From positions 186,001 to 250,000 of the forward strand of contig NZ_CP044218.1 of NCBI RefSeq assembly GCF_008727715.1: 64,000 nucleotides of DNA, given 5' to 3'. The stretch is from Mesorhizobium terrae. Lineage in GTDB: Bacteria > Pseudomonadota > Alphaproteobacteria > Rhizobiales > Rhizobiaceae. Positions 1-8,245 of this stretch are shown here, piece by piece. The translations under genes were made by a program, and so were the position numbers. The notes under the pieces were generated by a model, which saw only the letters and a program-made list of their open reading frames with translations, was not told where the DNA came from and made no database searches. Position 1 is the first letter of the stretch. Each line of letters starts with the position of its first letter.

Positions 1-114
1 ATCCGTTTCGGCATCACGCCGGAGATCAACGCGTTGGCCAGCATCGTCATGGCGGTAAGCGTGACGGCGCTCGCTTTGTCGCAACGCCTCAACCGCGGGG
101 TCATCGCATCATGA
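1..114 (+). CDS. ABC transporter permease, C-terminal fragment (spermidine/putrescine PotC type)
   Basis: Only the last 37 codons are in the window; the 5' part lies upstream. The fragment begins IRFGITPEINALAS and runs into a hydrophobic segment, which is the usual end of PotC/YdcV-type inner-membrane permeases (the conserved TPEINA stretch precedes the last membrane helix). Its TGA stop overlaps the ATG of the following ATPase gene (ATGA), so the two are translationally coupled. Seen: reading frame, helix, overlap. Inferred: polyamine-type substrate, from family resemblance only. Confidence 0.8.
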   Translation: MRFGITPEINALASIVMAVSVTALALSQRLNRGVIAS

Positions 115-1184
115 GCGCAAAGGCGACACTGCTCGGCATCGACCAGGTGAACAAGCGGTTCGGCGCGGTGACCGCGCTCGACGCCGTGTCGATCGACATC
201 CGCGAGAACGAGTTCTTCGCCCTGCTCGGTCCGTCAGGCTGCGGCAAGACCACCTTGTTGCGCATCCTCGCCGGTTTCGAAATGCCAAGCGAAGGGCGCA
301 TCCTGCTGGATGGCAACGATATCGCGCGGGTGCCGCCTAACCGGCGCCCGGTCAACCTGATGTTCCAGTCCTACGCGCTGTTTCCGCACATGACCGTGCG
401 CGCCAACATCTCCTATGGTCTGGAGATGGAAAGGCTGCCTGCGGCCGAAATCCGCTCGCGGGTCGACGCGATGCTGGAGACGACGCAGCTCGCAGGGCTA
501 GCCGACCGCAAGCCGGACCAATTGTCGGGCGGCCAGAAGCAGCGTGTGGCGCTAGCGCGCGCGCTGGTGAAGCGGCCGCGCCTGCTCCTGCTCGACGAGC
601 CGCTCGGCGCGCTGGACAAGAAGCTGCGCGGCGCCATGCAGCTGGAACTGAAGCGCCTGCAGCATGAGGTTGGCATCACCTTCGTGGTCGTCACTCACGA
701 CCAGGAAGAAGCGCTGGTGATGGCCGACCGCGTGGCGGTGCTGCGCAACGGCCGGCTGCTGCAATGCGACACGCCGCACGCCATTTACGAGCGGCCGGCC
801 GACCGGTTCGTCGCGGATTTCATCGGCGTCATGAATTTCCTGCCCGGCCGCGCCAATGGCGACGGGCTCGATCTGGCGAGCGGCGCCAAGGTTTCAGGCG
901 CCGTACCGGCCAATCTCGCAGCGGGTGCGGCCGCGGTGGCGGCGGTGCGGCCGGAGCGCATCGCGCTGTTTCCGACAGAGCCGACCGAGAACCGCGTGCG
1001 CGGGACGGTGGAGGCGCTCGCCTATCACGGGCTGGACCTGCAGGTGCACATCCGCACCGACGCCTGCCCGGCGCCATTCACGATCCGCCTTACCGCCGAT
1101 GCCGCCGACCGGCGCCCGCCGCGCGTTGGCGAGAGCGTCGAAGCCGGCTGGAGCGCGGCCGACACGCGCATTTTTCCCGAGTGA
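111..1184 (+). CDS. ABC transporter ATP-binding protein, PotA type
   Basis: 357-residue cytoplasmic ATPase that would power import by the preceding permease. Visible motifs: Walker A GPSGCGKT (residues 40-47), Q-loop FQSY (about 85-88), signature LSGGQ (138-142), Walker B LLLLDE (158-163) and switch histidine in THD (195-197). The last ~110 residues are the TOBE regulatory region typical of the spermidine/putrescine, iron(III) and molybdate subfamily. It starts inside the stop of the permease gene. The gene after it begins about 18 bases downstream, so transporter and glycosyltransferase appear to be one transcript. The solute is unproven; the binding protein must be upstream of the window. 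Confidence 0.9.
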   Translation: MSAKATLLGIDQVNKRFGAVTALDAVSIDIRENEFFALLGPSGCGKTTLLRILAGFEMPSEGRILLDGNDIARVPPNRRPVNLMFQSYALFPHMTVRANISYGLEMERLPAAEIRSRVDAMLETTQLAGLADRKPDQLSGGQKQRVALARALVKRPRLLLLDEPLGALDKKLRGAMQLELKRLQHEVGITFVVVTHDQEEALVMADRVAVLRNGRLLQCDTPHAIYERPADRFVADFIGVMNFLPGRANGDGLDLASGAKVSGAVPANLAAGAAAVAAVRPERIALFPTEPTENRVRGTVEALAYHGLDLQVHIRTDACPAPFTIRLTADAADRRPPRVGESVEAGWSAADTRIFPE

Positions 1185-1202
1185 TTTGAGGAGGAGGACA
1201 TG

Positions 1203-2489
1203 ATGCAAAAGACGGTGGCGTTTTTTCCGGAAGCGGCGTTCGGCCCGGCGCTGAATTCGGTCGGCATCGCCCAGGCGCTGGAGGCGCGCGGGCACAGGGC
1301 GGTCTTCCTCTCCGACCCCGGCTTTGTCGACGTCTACAAAGGTTACGGTTTCGAGGCCCATCCGGTGAACCTGTCCGAGCCGATGCCGGCCGAGCAGATG
1401 GCGAAATTCTGGGAAGACTTCATCAACGGCCACATCCCCAATTTCCGCAAATCGCCCTACGACCAGGTCGACAACTATGTGAAGGATTGCTGGACGGCGA
1501 TCGTCGACAGCGCCAAATGGGCGCAGAAGGATCTGCCAGGCATTCTCGCCAAAATCCGGCCTGACGTGATCTGCGTCGACAATGTCGTTCTGTTTCCGGC
1601 CATCAAGCAGTATGGCAAGCCGTGGGTGCGCATCATCTCGTGCTCCGAAAATGAGATCGAGGACGAGGATATCCCGCCGCATCTCTCCGGTTGCGGCGAA
1701 AACGATCATGCCGGGCATGCCGCCTATCGCGACCACTTCAACCAGGTGATCAGGCCGATCCATGATGACTTCAACGCCTTCCTCGCCGGTTCCGGCGAAG
1801 CGCCTTATCCGCTCGGCCAGTTCTTCGAGGCGTCGCCCTATCTCAACCTCCTGCTCTATCCGGAGGCGGCGAAGTTCAAACGTCGTCATCCGCTCGACCC
1901 CGGGCGGTTTCAGTACCTCGAAGGCTGCGTGCGCAAGGAGGTGCCATATGAGGTGCCGGCCTTCGCCGCCAACAAGGACGGGCCGCTGATCTACGTCTCC
2001 TTCGGCAGTCTTGGGGCCGGCGACACGGAGCTGCTCAAGCGCATCATCGCCGCGATCGGCAAAACCCGCTACCGCGCGCTCGTCAATGTCGGCGGCTACA
2101 AGGAGCAATACGGGGACGTGCCTGCCAATGTCATCATCGACGGCTGGTTCCCGCAGCCCTCGGTGATCCCGCAGGTCGACGCCGTCATCCACCACGGCGG
2201 CAACAACTCCTTCACCGAAAGCCTGTTCTTCGGCAAGCCGGCCATCATCATGCCCTATGTGTGGGACGGCCATGACAATGCGACGCGCGTGCAGGAAACC
2301 GGCCACGGCTTCAAGATGCCGCGCTATGACTGGACCGAGGCCGAGCTCGTCGCCAGACTGGAGGACTGCCTGACCAATCCACGCCTCAAGGCCCGCCTCA
2401 CCGCCACCTCGGCACATATGCAGGCGCAGGACGGCCCGGCCAAGGCGGCGCGCCTGCTGGAAGGCCTGCTGGCGGAGGCCGCGGCATGA
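1203..2489 (+). CDS. Glycosyltransferase, GT1/UGT-like (MGT family)
   Basis: 428-residue GT-B-fold glycosyltransferase. The C-terminal nucleotide-sugar site is clear: GWFPQPSVIPQVDAVIHHGG followed by NNSFTESLFFGKP and a P-Y-V-W-D-G-H-D-N-A stretch, matching the bacterial version of the UGT signature (HxGxxS/T-E, with DGHDNA where plant enzymes have E-Q-x-x-N-A). The N-terminal half is divergent, as expected for acceptor binding. Two ATGs are adjacent (1200 and 1203); GAGGAGG at about 1190 favours the second. No signal peptide. It ends ATGA into a cupin gene. UGT-like enzymes usually modify small lipophilic molecules; finding one inside a polyamine-type transporter operon is unusual. Acceptor and sugar donor unknown. 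Confidence 0.8.
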   Translation: MQKTVAFFPEAAFGPALNSVGIAQALEARGHRAVFLSDPGFVDVYKGYGFEAHPVNLSEPMPAEQMAKFWEDFINGHIPNFRKSPYDQVDNYVKDCWTAIVDSAKWAQKDLPGILAKIRPDVICVDNVVLFPAIKQYGKPWVRIISCSENEIEDEDIPPHLSGCGENDHAGHAAYRDHFNQVIRPIHDDFNAFLAGSGEAPYPLGQFFEASPYLNLLLYPEAAKFKRRHPLDPGRFQYLEGCVRKEVPYEVPAFAANKDGPLIYVSFGSLGAGDTELLKRIIAAIGKTRYRALVNVGGYKEQYGDVPANVIIDGWFPQPSVIPQVDAVIHHGGNNSFTESLFFGKPAIIMPYVWDGHDNATRVQETGHGFKMPRYDWTEAELVARLEDCLTNPRLKARLTATSAHMQAQDGPAKAARLLEGLLAEAAA

Positions 2490-2833
2490 GCTCGGCCCCG
2501 CATCTGACCCAAGCCTCGACCCGCACCGACCTTGTCGACTGGGGCGTGCAGCCCAACGCGATCGAGGGCGCTTCCCACTCCACCGGGCGGCTGGTGCACA
2601 AGGGGCCGAACACCCAGCCGGAGTCCGGCATCTGGGTGTGTACGCCTGGCCGCTGGCGGCTTGCCATTCCCCGCGACGAGTTCTGCCATTTCGTCGCCGG
2701 TCGCGCGACCTATCGCAGCGACGACGGCGAAGTCGTCGAGGTCACACCGAACACCGCCGCGATGTTCCCCGCCGGCTGGACCGGCGAATGCACGGTCCAT
2801 GAGACCATCCGCAACATCTACATGCTGGCCTGA
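2486..2833 (+). CDS. Cupin-domain protein, DUF861 family (copy 1)
   Basis: 115-residue single-domain cupin of the DUF861/Cupin_3 group. The core runs LVHKGPNTQPESGIWVCTPG, then RDEFCHFVAGRATY and a PNTAAMFPAGWTGECTVHE stretch. Members are small beta-barrels, some related to ureidoglycine aminohydrolase; most have no known reaction. Its ATG overlaps the glycosyltransferase stop (ATGA). It is clearly paralogous to the next gene: both share DLVDWGV, LHKGP/VHKGP, DEFCHF and TVHETI. Function is not assignable beyond a small-molecule binding or isomerising role in the operon's pathway. Confidence 0.8.
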   Translation: MSSAPHLTQASTRTDLVDWGVQPNAIEGASHSTGRLVHKGPNTQPESGIWVCTPGRWRLAIPRDEFCHFVAGRATYRSDDGEVVEVTPNTAAMFPAGWTGECTVHETIRNIYMLA

Positions 2834-2857
2834 AACCGGCCCAACCAAGGAACAAAC

Positions 2858-3202
2858 ATGCCGACACCTGTCTGGAAATCGCCGCTTGCCATGGCCGACC
2901 TGGTCGACTGGGGCGTCATCCCCACCATGATCGAGGGCCAGTCGCACACCTCGGGCAAGGTCCTGCACAAGGGCCCGGAGGGCCGTTCCGAATGCGGCCT
3001 GTGGATCTGCACGCCCGGCAAATGGGAATGCCACGTCACCCGCGACGAGTTCTGCCACTTCCTGGAAGGCCGCTGCACCTATGTGCACGAATCCGGCGAG
3101 GTCATCGAGATCGAGCCCGACACGGCGGCGTTCTTCCCGCAGGACTGGAAGGGCGTCTGCACGGTCCACGAGACGATCAAGAAGGTCTACATGATCCGCT
3201 GA
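2858..3202 (+). CDS. Cupin-domain protein, DUF861 family (copy 2)
   Basis: 114-residue paralogue of the preceding cupin, 24 bases downstream, with AAGGAAC ahead of the ATG. Shared landmarks are DLVDWGV, GLWICTPGKWECHVTRDEF, CHFLEGRCTY and CTVHETIKKVYM. The carboxylate after the glycine-rich turn and the conserved His in TVHE are retained in both copies, so neither looks decayed. Two copies side by side may form a heterodimer or act on successive intermediates (inference). Followed after 18 bases by an aldehyde dehydrogenase. Confidence 0.8.
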   Translation: MPTPVWKSPLAMADLVDWGVIPTMIEGQSHTSGKVLHKGPEGRSECGLWICTPGKWECHVTRDEFCHFLEGRCTYVHESGEVIEIEPDTAAFFPQDWKGVCTVHETIKKVYMIR

Positions 3203-3220
3203 GCGGATCGGGAGGTGCAT

Positions 3221-4729
3221 ATGGATTTCTCGGCCCATCAACCGGCCCTGTTCGTCAATCCCGGCTATCGGCCGATGATGGGCACGGCCAAGGCGGTGAT
3301 CGACCCCGCCACGCTGGAGACGGTGGGAGCCATCGCGGCGGCGACCGATGCGGAGATCGACGCGGTGCTTGCGGCGGCGACCAAAGCCCAGTTCGGCTGG
3401 AAGAGGCTCGATGCCAAGAGCCGCGCCAAGCAGCTGCACGCGGTGGCCAACGCCATCGAGGCGGCCGATTTCACGCATTGCGCCGAGCTGATGGTGCGCG
3501 AGATGGGCAAACCCTATCCGGAAGCGATCGGCGAGATCGCCAATTGCGCGCCGATCTTCCGCTACTATGCCGAAATGGCGCGCGACGACGCCGGCAAGGT
3601 GGCCGGGACCACCCAGGCCGGCTCGTTCCAATATGCACGCTACGAACCCTACGGGGTCTCGGTGCACATCATGCCCTACAACTTCCCGATCCTTTTGATG
3701 TGCTGGACGGTGGCCGCCTCGCTGGCCGCCGGCAACGGCTGCGTGATCAAGCCGGCCGAGGCGACGACGCTGTCGACGCTCGAATTCATGCGCGTGTTCG
3801 CCACGCTGCCGGAAGGGCTGGTCTCCTGCCTGCCGGGCGGAGCCGAGACGGGCAAGGCTTTGATTGCCTCGGAACGCACGCATGCGGTCGCCTTTACCGG
3901 GTCCGTTGCGGCCGGCCGCGCGGTGGCGGTGGCCTGCGCGGAACGCATGAAACCCTGCGTCATCGAGGCGGGCGGCAGCGATCCGATGATCGTGTCGGCG
4001 CATGCGCCGCTGGACGTCGCCGCCGCCGGCGCGGTGACCGCCGCATTCCATCTGACCGGACAGGTCTGCACCTCGGCCGAGCGCTTCTATGTGGTCGACA
4101 GCGTGCATGACCGTTTCGTCGAACTGTTCGCCGAGCGGACGCGGGCACTCAGGATCGGCAACGGGCTCGACAAGAGCGAGATCGGCCCGCTGGTCAGCGA
4201 AGCCGCCCGCGCCAAGGTGATGCGTCTGGTGGATGACGCCGTGCGCAACGGTGCGACCGCGGTGACGGGCGGACGCATTCCGCCGGCGCAGACGACCGGC
4301 TGGTTCTACGAGCCGACCATCCTGACCGGGGTGACGCCCGATATGGCGATCTGCCGCGAGGAGTGTTTCGGACCGGTGGCGGCGATCTGCCGGGTGAAGG
4401 ATTTCGACGAGGCGATCCGGCTGGCCAATGACAGCCCATTCGGGCTGGGTGCCTCGATCTTCACCAGCGATCTCGCCGAAGCGCATGAAGCGGCCGAACA
4501 ACTGGAAGCCGGCATGGTGTGGGTGAACAACCCGCTGATCGACAATGACGCATTGCCCTTCGGCGGCTGGAAGGCCTCGGGGCTCGGCCGCGAACTCGGC
4601 CGGCAAGGGCTGGATGCCTTTCGCCGCTCGAAGATGGTGATCATCGACCACAAGCCGACCATCCAGGACTGGTGGTATCCCTATCCGGACGAATGGTTCC
4701 GCGCCGCCGGCGGCCGCAAACACGTGTGA
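3221..4729 (+). CDS. NAD(P)-dependent aldehyde dehydrogenase, succinate-semialdehyde dehydrogenase-like
   Basis: 502-residue soluble aldehyde dehydrogenase. Cofactor loop MPYNFP (151-156), catalytic Glu249 in CVIEAGG and catalytic Cys283 in GQVCTSAERF are present. It oxidises an aldehyde to the acid, and the family includes succinate-semialdehyde and aminobutyraldehyde dehydrogenases, which would fit catabolism of an imported polyamine-like compound. The start is the ATG at 3221, five bases after GGAGG (3211-3215); an in-frame GTG at 3215 lies inside the ribosome-binding site. It is the last gene of the plus-strand operon and converges on the LacI gene. Exact substrate unproven. Confidence 0.88.
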   Translation: MDFSAHQPALFVNPGYRPMMGTAKAVIDPATLETVGAIAAATDAEIDAVLAAATKAQFGWKRLDAKSRAKQLHAVANAIEAADFTHCAELMVREMGKPYPEAIGEIANCAPIFRYYAEMARDDAGKVAGTTQAGSFQYARYEPYGVSVHIMPYNFPILLMCWTVAASLAAGNGCVIKPAEATTLSTLEFMRVFATLPEGLVSCLPGGAETGKALIASERTHAVAFTGSVAAGRAVAVACAERMKPCVIEAGGSDPMIVSAHAPLDVAAAGAVTAAFHLTGQVCTSAERFYVVDSVHDRFVELFAERTRALRIGNGLDKSEIGPLVSEAARAKVMRLVDDAVRNGATAVTGGRIPPAQTTGWFYEPTILTGVTPDMAICREECFGPVAAICRVKDFDEAIRLANDSPFGLGASIFTSDLAEAHEAAEQLEAGMVWVNNPLIDNDALPFGGWKASGLGRELGRQGLDAFRRSKMVIIDHKPTIQDWWYPYPDEWFRAAGGRKHV

Positions 4730-4758
4730 GCGGGAGAACTGGCTGACGTGAAGGGCGG

Positions 4759-5781
4759 CTAGTGCCGTTCGACCGGGCGGCCGGTCGACTGGCGCACGTG
4801 GAGTTCCGGCTTGATGAGCTCCTGCGAAGGGCGCACCGTCTGGCCGTTCAGCTTGTCGAGCAGCGCGCTGGCGGCGCGGCGGCCGACTTCGCGCTGGCCG
4901 TTCCACACAGTGGTCAGCGCCGGCGTCGCGATCTGCGCTTCCTCGAGATCGTCATAACCGGTCACCGAGATGTCGACGCCCGGCATCAGGCCGGCGCGGG
5001 CGATGCCGTTCATCAGGCCGATGGCGACGAGATCGTTCCAGCAGCAGGCTGCGGTCGGCTTGTCCTTCAACGCCAGGAACTGCGCGGCGGCTTCGAACCC
5101 GCCCTGCTTGGTGCGGGGTCCGGGAATGCGCCAGGACGGCATGATCTCAAGCCCTGCCGCCTCCATGGCGTTGACATAGCCCTGATAGCGGTCGCGCCCG
5201 GTCGAGGTCTGGTCGGTGCCGCCGACCATGGCGATGCGCTTGTGGCCAAGCGAGATCAGATGGTTGGTGGCGAGCGCCGTTCCATAGGCGTCGTCGCCGC
5301 GAAAAACGGGCACATGCGCGTCTTCGACATCGCGCGCGATCAGCACGGCGGGGAGGCCATTTTCCTCCGCCATGATGATGTCGGAGGCCGGCGTATCGAT
5401 GGCCGGCGACATGATGACGCCATCGGCGCCAAGCTGCAGCAGCGTGTCGATGAAGGTGCGCTGCTTGTCGAGCTGGTCGTAGTGGTTTGAGAGCAGGAAG
5501 GTCTGCCGGCTGCGGTCGAGCTCGTGCTCGATGGAGCGCAGGATCTCGGCATAGAACGGGTTCATGATGTCGTGCACGACGACGCCGACGATGCCGGAGC
5601 GCGATGTGCGCAGCGAAGCGGCGCGGCGGTTGTAGATGTAACCGATCTCGCGGGCGTGTTCCTTGATCTTCTCGCGGGTCGCGCCAGCCACCAGCGGGCT
5701 GTCGCGCAGCGCCAGCGAAACTGTGGCGGTTGAAACGCCGAGTGCGTCGGCAATGGTCGAAAGCTTGATCTTCTGTGCCAG
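4759..5781 (-). CDS. LacI-family transcriptional regulator (CTG start proposed)
   Basis: 340-residue repressor. The N-terminal helix-turn-helix reads KLSTIADALGVSTATVSLAL, then RDSPLVAGATREKIKEHAREIGY and the hinge, followed by a periplasmic-binding-protein-like effector domain (GIVGVVVHDIMNPFYAEIL onward). There is no ATG, GTG or TTG in frame between the stop at 5803-5805 and the GTG at 5691, which lies after the recognition helix. A start at GTG would remove the DNA-binding domain. CTG at 5781, nine bases after GGGAG, restores it; ATT at 5802 is the only other option. A perfect palindrome (5802-5816) lies just upstream, suggesting autoregulation. Probable regulator of the convergent transporter/glycosyltransferase operon (inference from position). 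Confidence 0.88.
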   Translation of the reverse strand: MAQKIKLSTIADALGVSTATVSLALRDSPLVAGATREKIKEHAREIGYIYNRRAASLRTSRSGIVGVVVHDIMNPFYAEILRSIEHELDRSRQTFLLSNHYDQLDKQRTFIDTLLQLGADGVIMSPAIDTPASDIIMAEENGLPAVLIARDVEDAHVPVFRGDDAYGTALATNHLISLGHKRIAMVGGTDQTSTGRDRYQGYVNAMEAAGLEIMPSWRIPGPRTKQGGFEAAAQFLALKDKPTAACCWNDLVAIGLMNGIARAGLMPGVDISVTGYDDLEEAQIATPALTTVWNGQREVGRRAASALLDKLNGQTVRPSQELIKPELHVRQSTGRPVERH

Positions 5782-5801
5782 CGCCCTTGGCTCCCGCTCA
5801 A

Positions 5802-5816
5802 TTTAAACTGTTTAAA
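5802..5816. promoter_or_regulatory. Perfect palindromic operator, LacI type
   Basis: TTTAAACTGTTTAAA is a perfect 15-nt palindrome around a single central base, centred at 5809. It is 21 bases upstream of the proposed CTG start of the LacI gene and contains the stop codon that closes that frame. LacI-family operators are commonly palindromes of this size, so autoregulation is the simplest reading. I did not find another copy near the neighbouring genes visible here; the operon promoter upstream of base 1 cannot be checked. Confidence 0.65.
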
Positions 5817-5845
5817 AGCGGCTTATGCCATCGAACGACGGCAAA

Positions 5846-6787
5846 TCAAAGCTTTTTTGCCAGCTCTCCGGTTTCGGCGTCGAGCGCGGCGCGGTTGCGA
5901 ACCCTCAGCCTGTGCTCACGGTGCAGGATGTAGAGGCCGCTGGCGACGATGATGGCGGCACCGCCGAGCGTCCATCCGTCCGGGAACTGGCCGAAGATGA
6001 AATAACCGAAGCCGATCATCCAGATCATCTGCGAATAAGGATAAGGCGCCAGCGCGGTGGCGGTGGCCAGCTTGTAGGCTCGGATCAGCAGCCAGTGGCC
6101 AAGACCTCCGAAAACGCCAAGCAGAAGCAGGATGAGCCAGTGCCAGCCATCCGGCGGCAGCGTCGCCGAGAAGGGCAAGGTCGGCAGGAGCAGCAAGGAT
6201 GGCACAAGCGCCGAATAGAGGATCAGGCTCTCAGGCGTCTCCTTGGCGGCCATGCGCCGCGTCATGATGACGTAGAAGGAATTGGACAGCATCGAGCCGA
6301 GCGCCAGGAGATGGCCGACACCGAAGACGCCGACGCCCGGCCGCGTGATGACCAGCACGCCGACAAAGCCGGCAAGGATCGCCAACCAGCGCCGCCAGCC
6401 GGCCCATTCGCCGAGCAACGGGCCGGCCAGTGCGGTGATGACCATCGGCCCGAAGAAATAGATCGACGTGGTTTCGGCAAGCTGCAGCGTGCGCAGCGCC
6501 AGGATGTTGAACAAGGTGGAGCCAAGCAGCAGCACGCCGCGCAGGATATGCGCCGGCAGGTTCGCAGCCCGAAAGCGCGCCAGCCCCTGCCAGGAGCGGA
6601 ACAGACCCATGACCAGCACGACATGCACGGTGAAGCGCATCCAGGCGATGAAGAGCGGGGCGATGCCTGCCAGCACCAGATATTTGGAAGAGGTGTCGAG
6701 AAAGGAGAACGAGACGTAGACAGACAGCATGTAGGCGATCGCCGCCGGTGGCGTCGCACTTTCTTCCTGTCTGTTGGGCTGGTTCAC
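5846..6787 (-). CDS. EamA/DMT-superfamily transporter
   Basis: 313-residue inner-membrane protein with about ten hydrophobic segments arranged as two EamA halves (roughly residues 18-150 and 165-295), as in RhaT/YdcZ-type drug/metabolite exporters. Conserved landmarks include FRAANLPAHILRGVLLL, an AETTSIYFFGPMVITALAGP segment and TALAPYPYSQMIW near the end. The start is GTG at 6787 with no strong ribosome-binding site, so the start is less certain than the rest. The substrate cannot be read from sequence. It is separated from the LacI gene by the operator region and transcribed the same way. Confidence 0.85.
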   Translation of the reverse strand: MNQPNRQEESATPPAAIAYMLSVYVSFSFLDTSSKYLVLAGIAPLFIAWMRFTVHVVLVMGLFRSWQGLARFRAANLPAHILRGVLLLGSTLFNILALRTLQLAETTSIYFFGPMVITALAGPLLGEWAGWRRWLAILAGFVGVLVITRPGVGVFGVGHLLALGSMLSNSFYVIMTRRMAAKETPESLILYSALVPSLLLLPTLPFSATLPPDGWHWLILLLLGVFGGLGHWLLIRAYKLATATALAPYPYSQMIWMIGFGYFIFGQFPDGWTLGGAAIIVASGLYILHREHRLRVRNRAALDAETGELAKKL

Positions 6788-6906
6788 GGCTGCAAGGCGT
6801 CACGAAGTTCGATCGTGACCAGCTTGTGCGGGAAACGGCGGCCGGCGGCAATATAAAAGATGCCGCTGGCGCGGGATTCCACGGTGCCGAGGCAGCAGCT
6901 CGGCAC

Positions 6907-7314
6907 TCAGGCCTGCATACGCGCGCCCTTGGTGATCTTGTCGACGATCTTCTTGTCGGCGCGCATGGCAATGCCGACCACTTTCGCGTCGTCCGGGGCG
7001 AATTTGGCAAAGGTCTCGCGGTTCAGCGAATCGAAGCCGGTCGAGAACATCTCTTCGACATAAAGCGAGATCGTCACACCCCGTTCCAGCGAACGGCGGT
7101 GGATGGTGGACAAGGTGGTCTGGTCGGCCGACAAAACAATAACCGGCTGGATCGACAAGGCGTTGTAGATGTTGCCGGCACGGTCGCGATAGGGCTCGCC
7201 GATCATCTGCGGAAACTGGGCGGCGACACCGGTGCTGAGGAAGGCGGCGACGTTGAGTTTCTGCCAGACGGCCAGATCTTCCCTCAGCACGATTGTAAAC
7301 TTGGTGTCGAACAT
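6907..7314 (-). CDS. DUF2000 family protein
   Basis: 135-residue soluble protein beginning MFDTKFTIVLREDLAVWQKLN and containing the DUF2000 landmarks (GEPYRDRAGNIYNALSIQP, then SADQTTLSTIHRRSLERG). The fold is related to peptidyl-tRNA hydrolase 2, but no activity is established. AGGAAG lies six bases before the ATG. It is divergent from an AraC regulator, with only 23 bases between start codons, so the two almost certainly share control elements and DUF2000 is the probable target of that regulator. Confidence 0.8.
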   Translation of the reverse strand: MFDTKFTIVLREDLAVWQKLNVAAFLSTGVAAQFPQMIGEPYRDRAGNIYNALSIQPVIVLSADQTTLSTIHRRSLERGVTISLYVEEMFSTGFDSLNRETFAKFAPDDAKVVGIAMRADKKIVDKITKGARMQA

Positions 7315-7337
7315 GGCAGCTTCCTATATCAGTTCCG

Positions 7338-8231
7338 ATGACCGAGATGATGCCGACCGATTTATCCAATGAGGCCTTCCAGGGTCTTGGACGTTTGTGC
7401 GCGCATGACGGCGGCGACCGCATCGTGCAGGCGCCTGATCTGAACGGCATAGAGCGCATGGAAGCCTGGTTTCATGGCCCCGTCTTCGACCCGCATCGAC
7501 ACGACACCTATGCGATCGGCGTGACATTGTCGGGCGTGCAGAGCTTTCACTACCGGGGCGCGGAACGCCACAGCCTGCCCGGCCAGCTGATGGTGCTACA
7601 CCCGGACGAGGTGCATGATGGCGGCGCCGGCACCGACACGGAACTGCGCTATCACATGCTCTATCTGGAACCGTCGCTGCTGGCCGACGCCATGGGTGGC
7701 GCGCCGCTGCCCTTCGTGCCCGAGGCAGTCGTCGACGACGCGGCGTTCCGTACAACGCTCGCCGGTGCGTTCGACGAACTCGACCGTGGGCTGGACCCGC
7801 TGTTTGTCGACGATTTCGTGGCCGAGCTTGCCGGCTTCCTGCTGCGGCACGCTAACCGCCCGGACAAGGTGTTGGGTAAAACGGCTTGGAGCGCGGCCAA
7901 TCGTGCGCGCGACTATCTCAGGGAAAATGCACTGGAACTGGTGCGGTCCGACGCGCTGGAAGCGGTCACCGGCCTCGACCGCTATGCGCTGTCACGCCAT
8001 TTCCGCGCCGCCTTCTCCACCAGCCCACATCGCTTCCTTCTGATGCGGCGGTTGGAACAGGCAAAACGGATGATGAGGGCAGACATGCCGCTGGCGGAAA
8101 TCGCGGCGGCGGCCGGCTTCAGCGACCAGAGCCATTTCAACCGGCAGTTCAAGAAGGCCTTTGGCCTGACACCGGGGCGCTGGTCGTCATTGATCCGTCG
8201 CAAAGCGCCGGGCCAGGCCCAAGCGGCGTAA
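7338..8231 (+). CDS. AraC-family transcriptional regulator with N-terminal cupin
   Basis: 297 residues. The N-terminal ~150 form a cupin-like effector domain (FDPHRHDTYAIGVTLSG, then LPGQLMVLHPDEVHDG). The C-terminal ~100 hold two helix-turn-helix motifs: DRYALSRHFRAAFSTSPHRF, then MPLAEIAAAAGFSDQSHFNR followed by FKKAFGLTPGRW, the classic AraC signature. Starts at 7338, 7347 or 7350 are possible; none has a clear ribosome-binding site. Its promoter must overlap the DUF2000 5' end because the intergenic space is 23 bases. Likely activates DUF2000 (inference). Confidence 0.87.
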   Translation: MTEMMPTDLSNEAFQGLGRLCAHDGGDRIVQAPDLNGIERMEAWFHGPVFDPHRHDTYAIGVTLSGVQSFHYRGAERHSLPGQLMVLHPDEVHDGGAGTDTELRYHMLYLEPSLLADAMGGAPLPFVPEAVVDDAAFRTTLAGAFDELDRGLDPLFVDDFVAELAGFLLRHANRPDKVLGKTAWSAANRARDYLRENALELVRSDALEAVTGLDRYALSRHFRAAFSTSPHRFLLMRRLEQAKRMMRADMPLAEIAAAAGFSDQSHFNRQFKKAFGLTPGRWSSLIRRKAPGQAQAA

Positions 8232-8245
8232 GCCGAAGCCGGGCG

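Noticed and set aside
2324..4906. 860-codon open frame on the minus strand
   Set aside because: Antisense to the glycosyltransferase, cupins and aldehyde dehydrogenase; Arg/Pro/Gly-rich, no domain, no ribosome-binding site. Product of GC-biased third positions.
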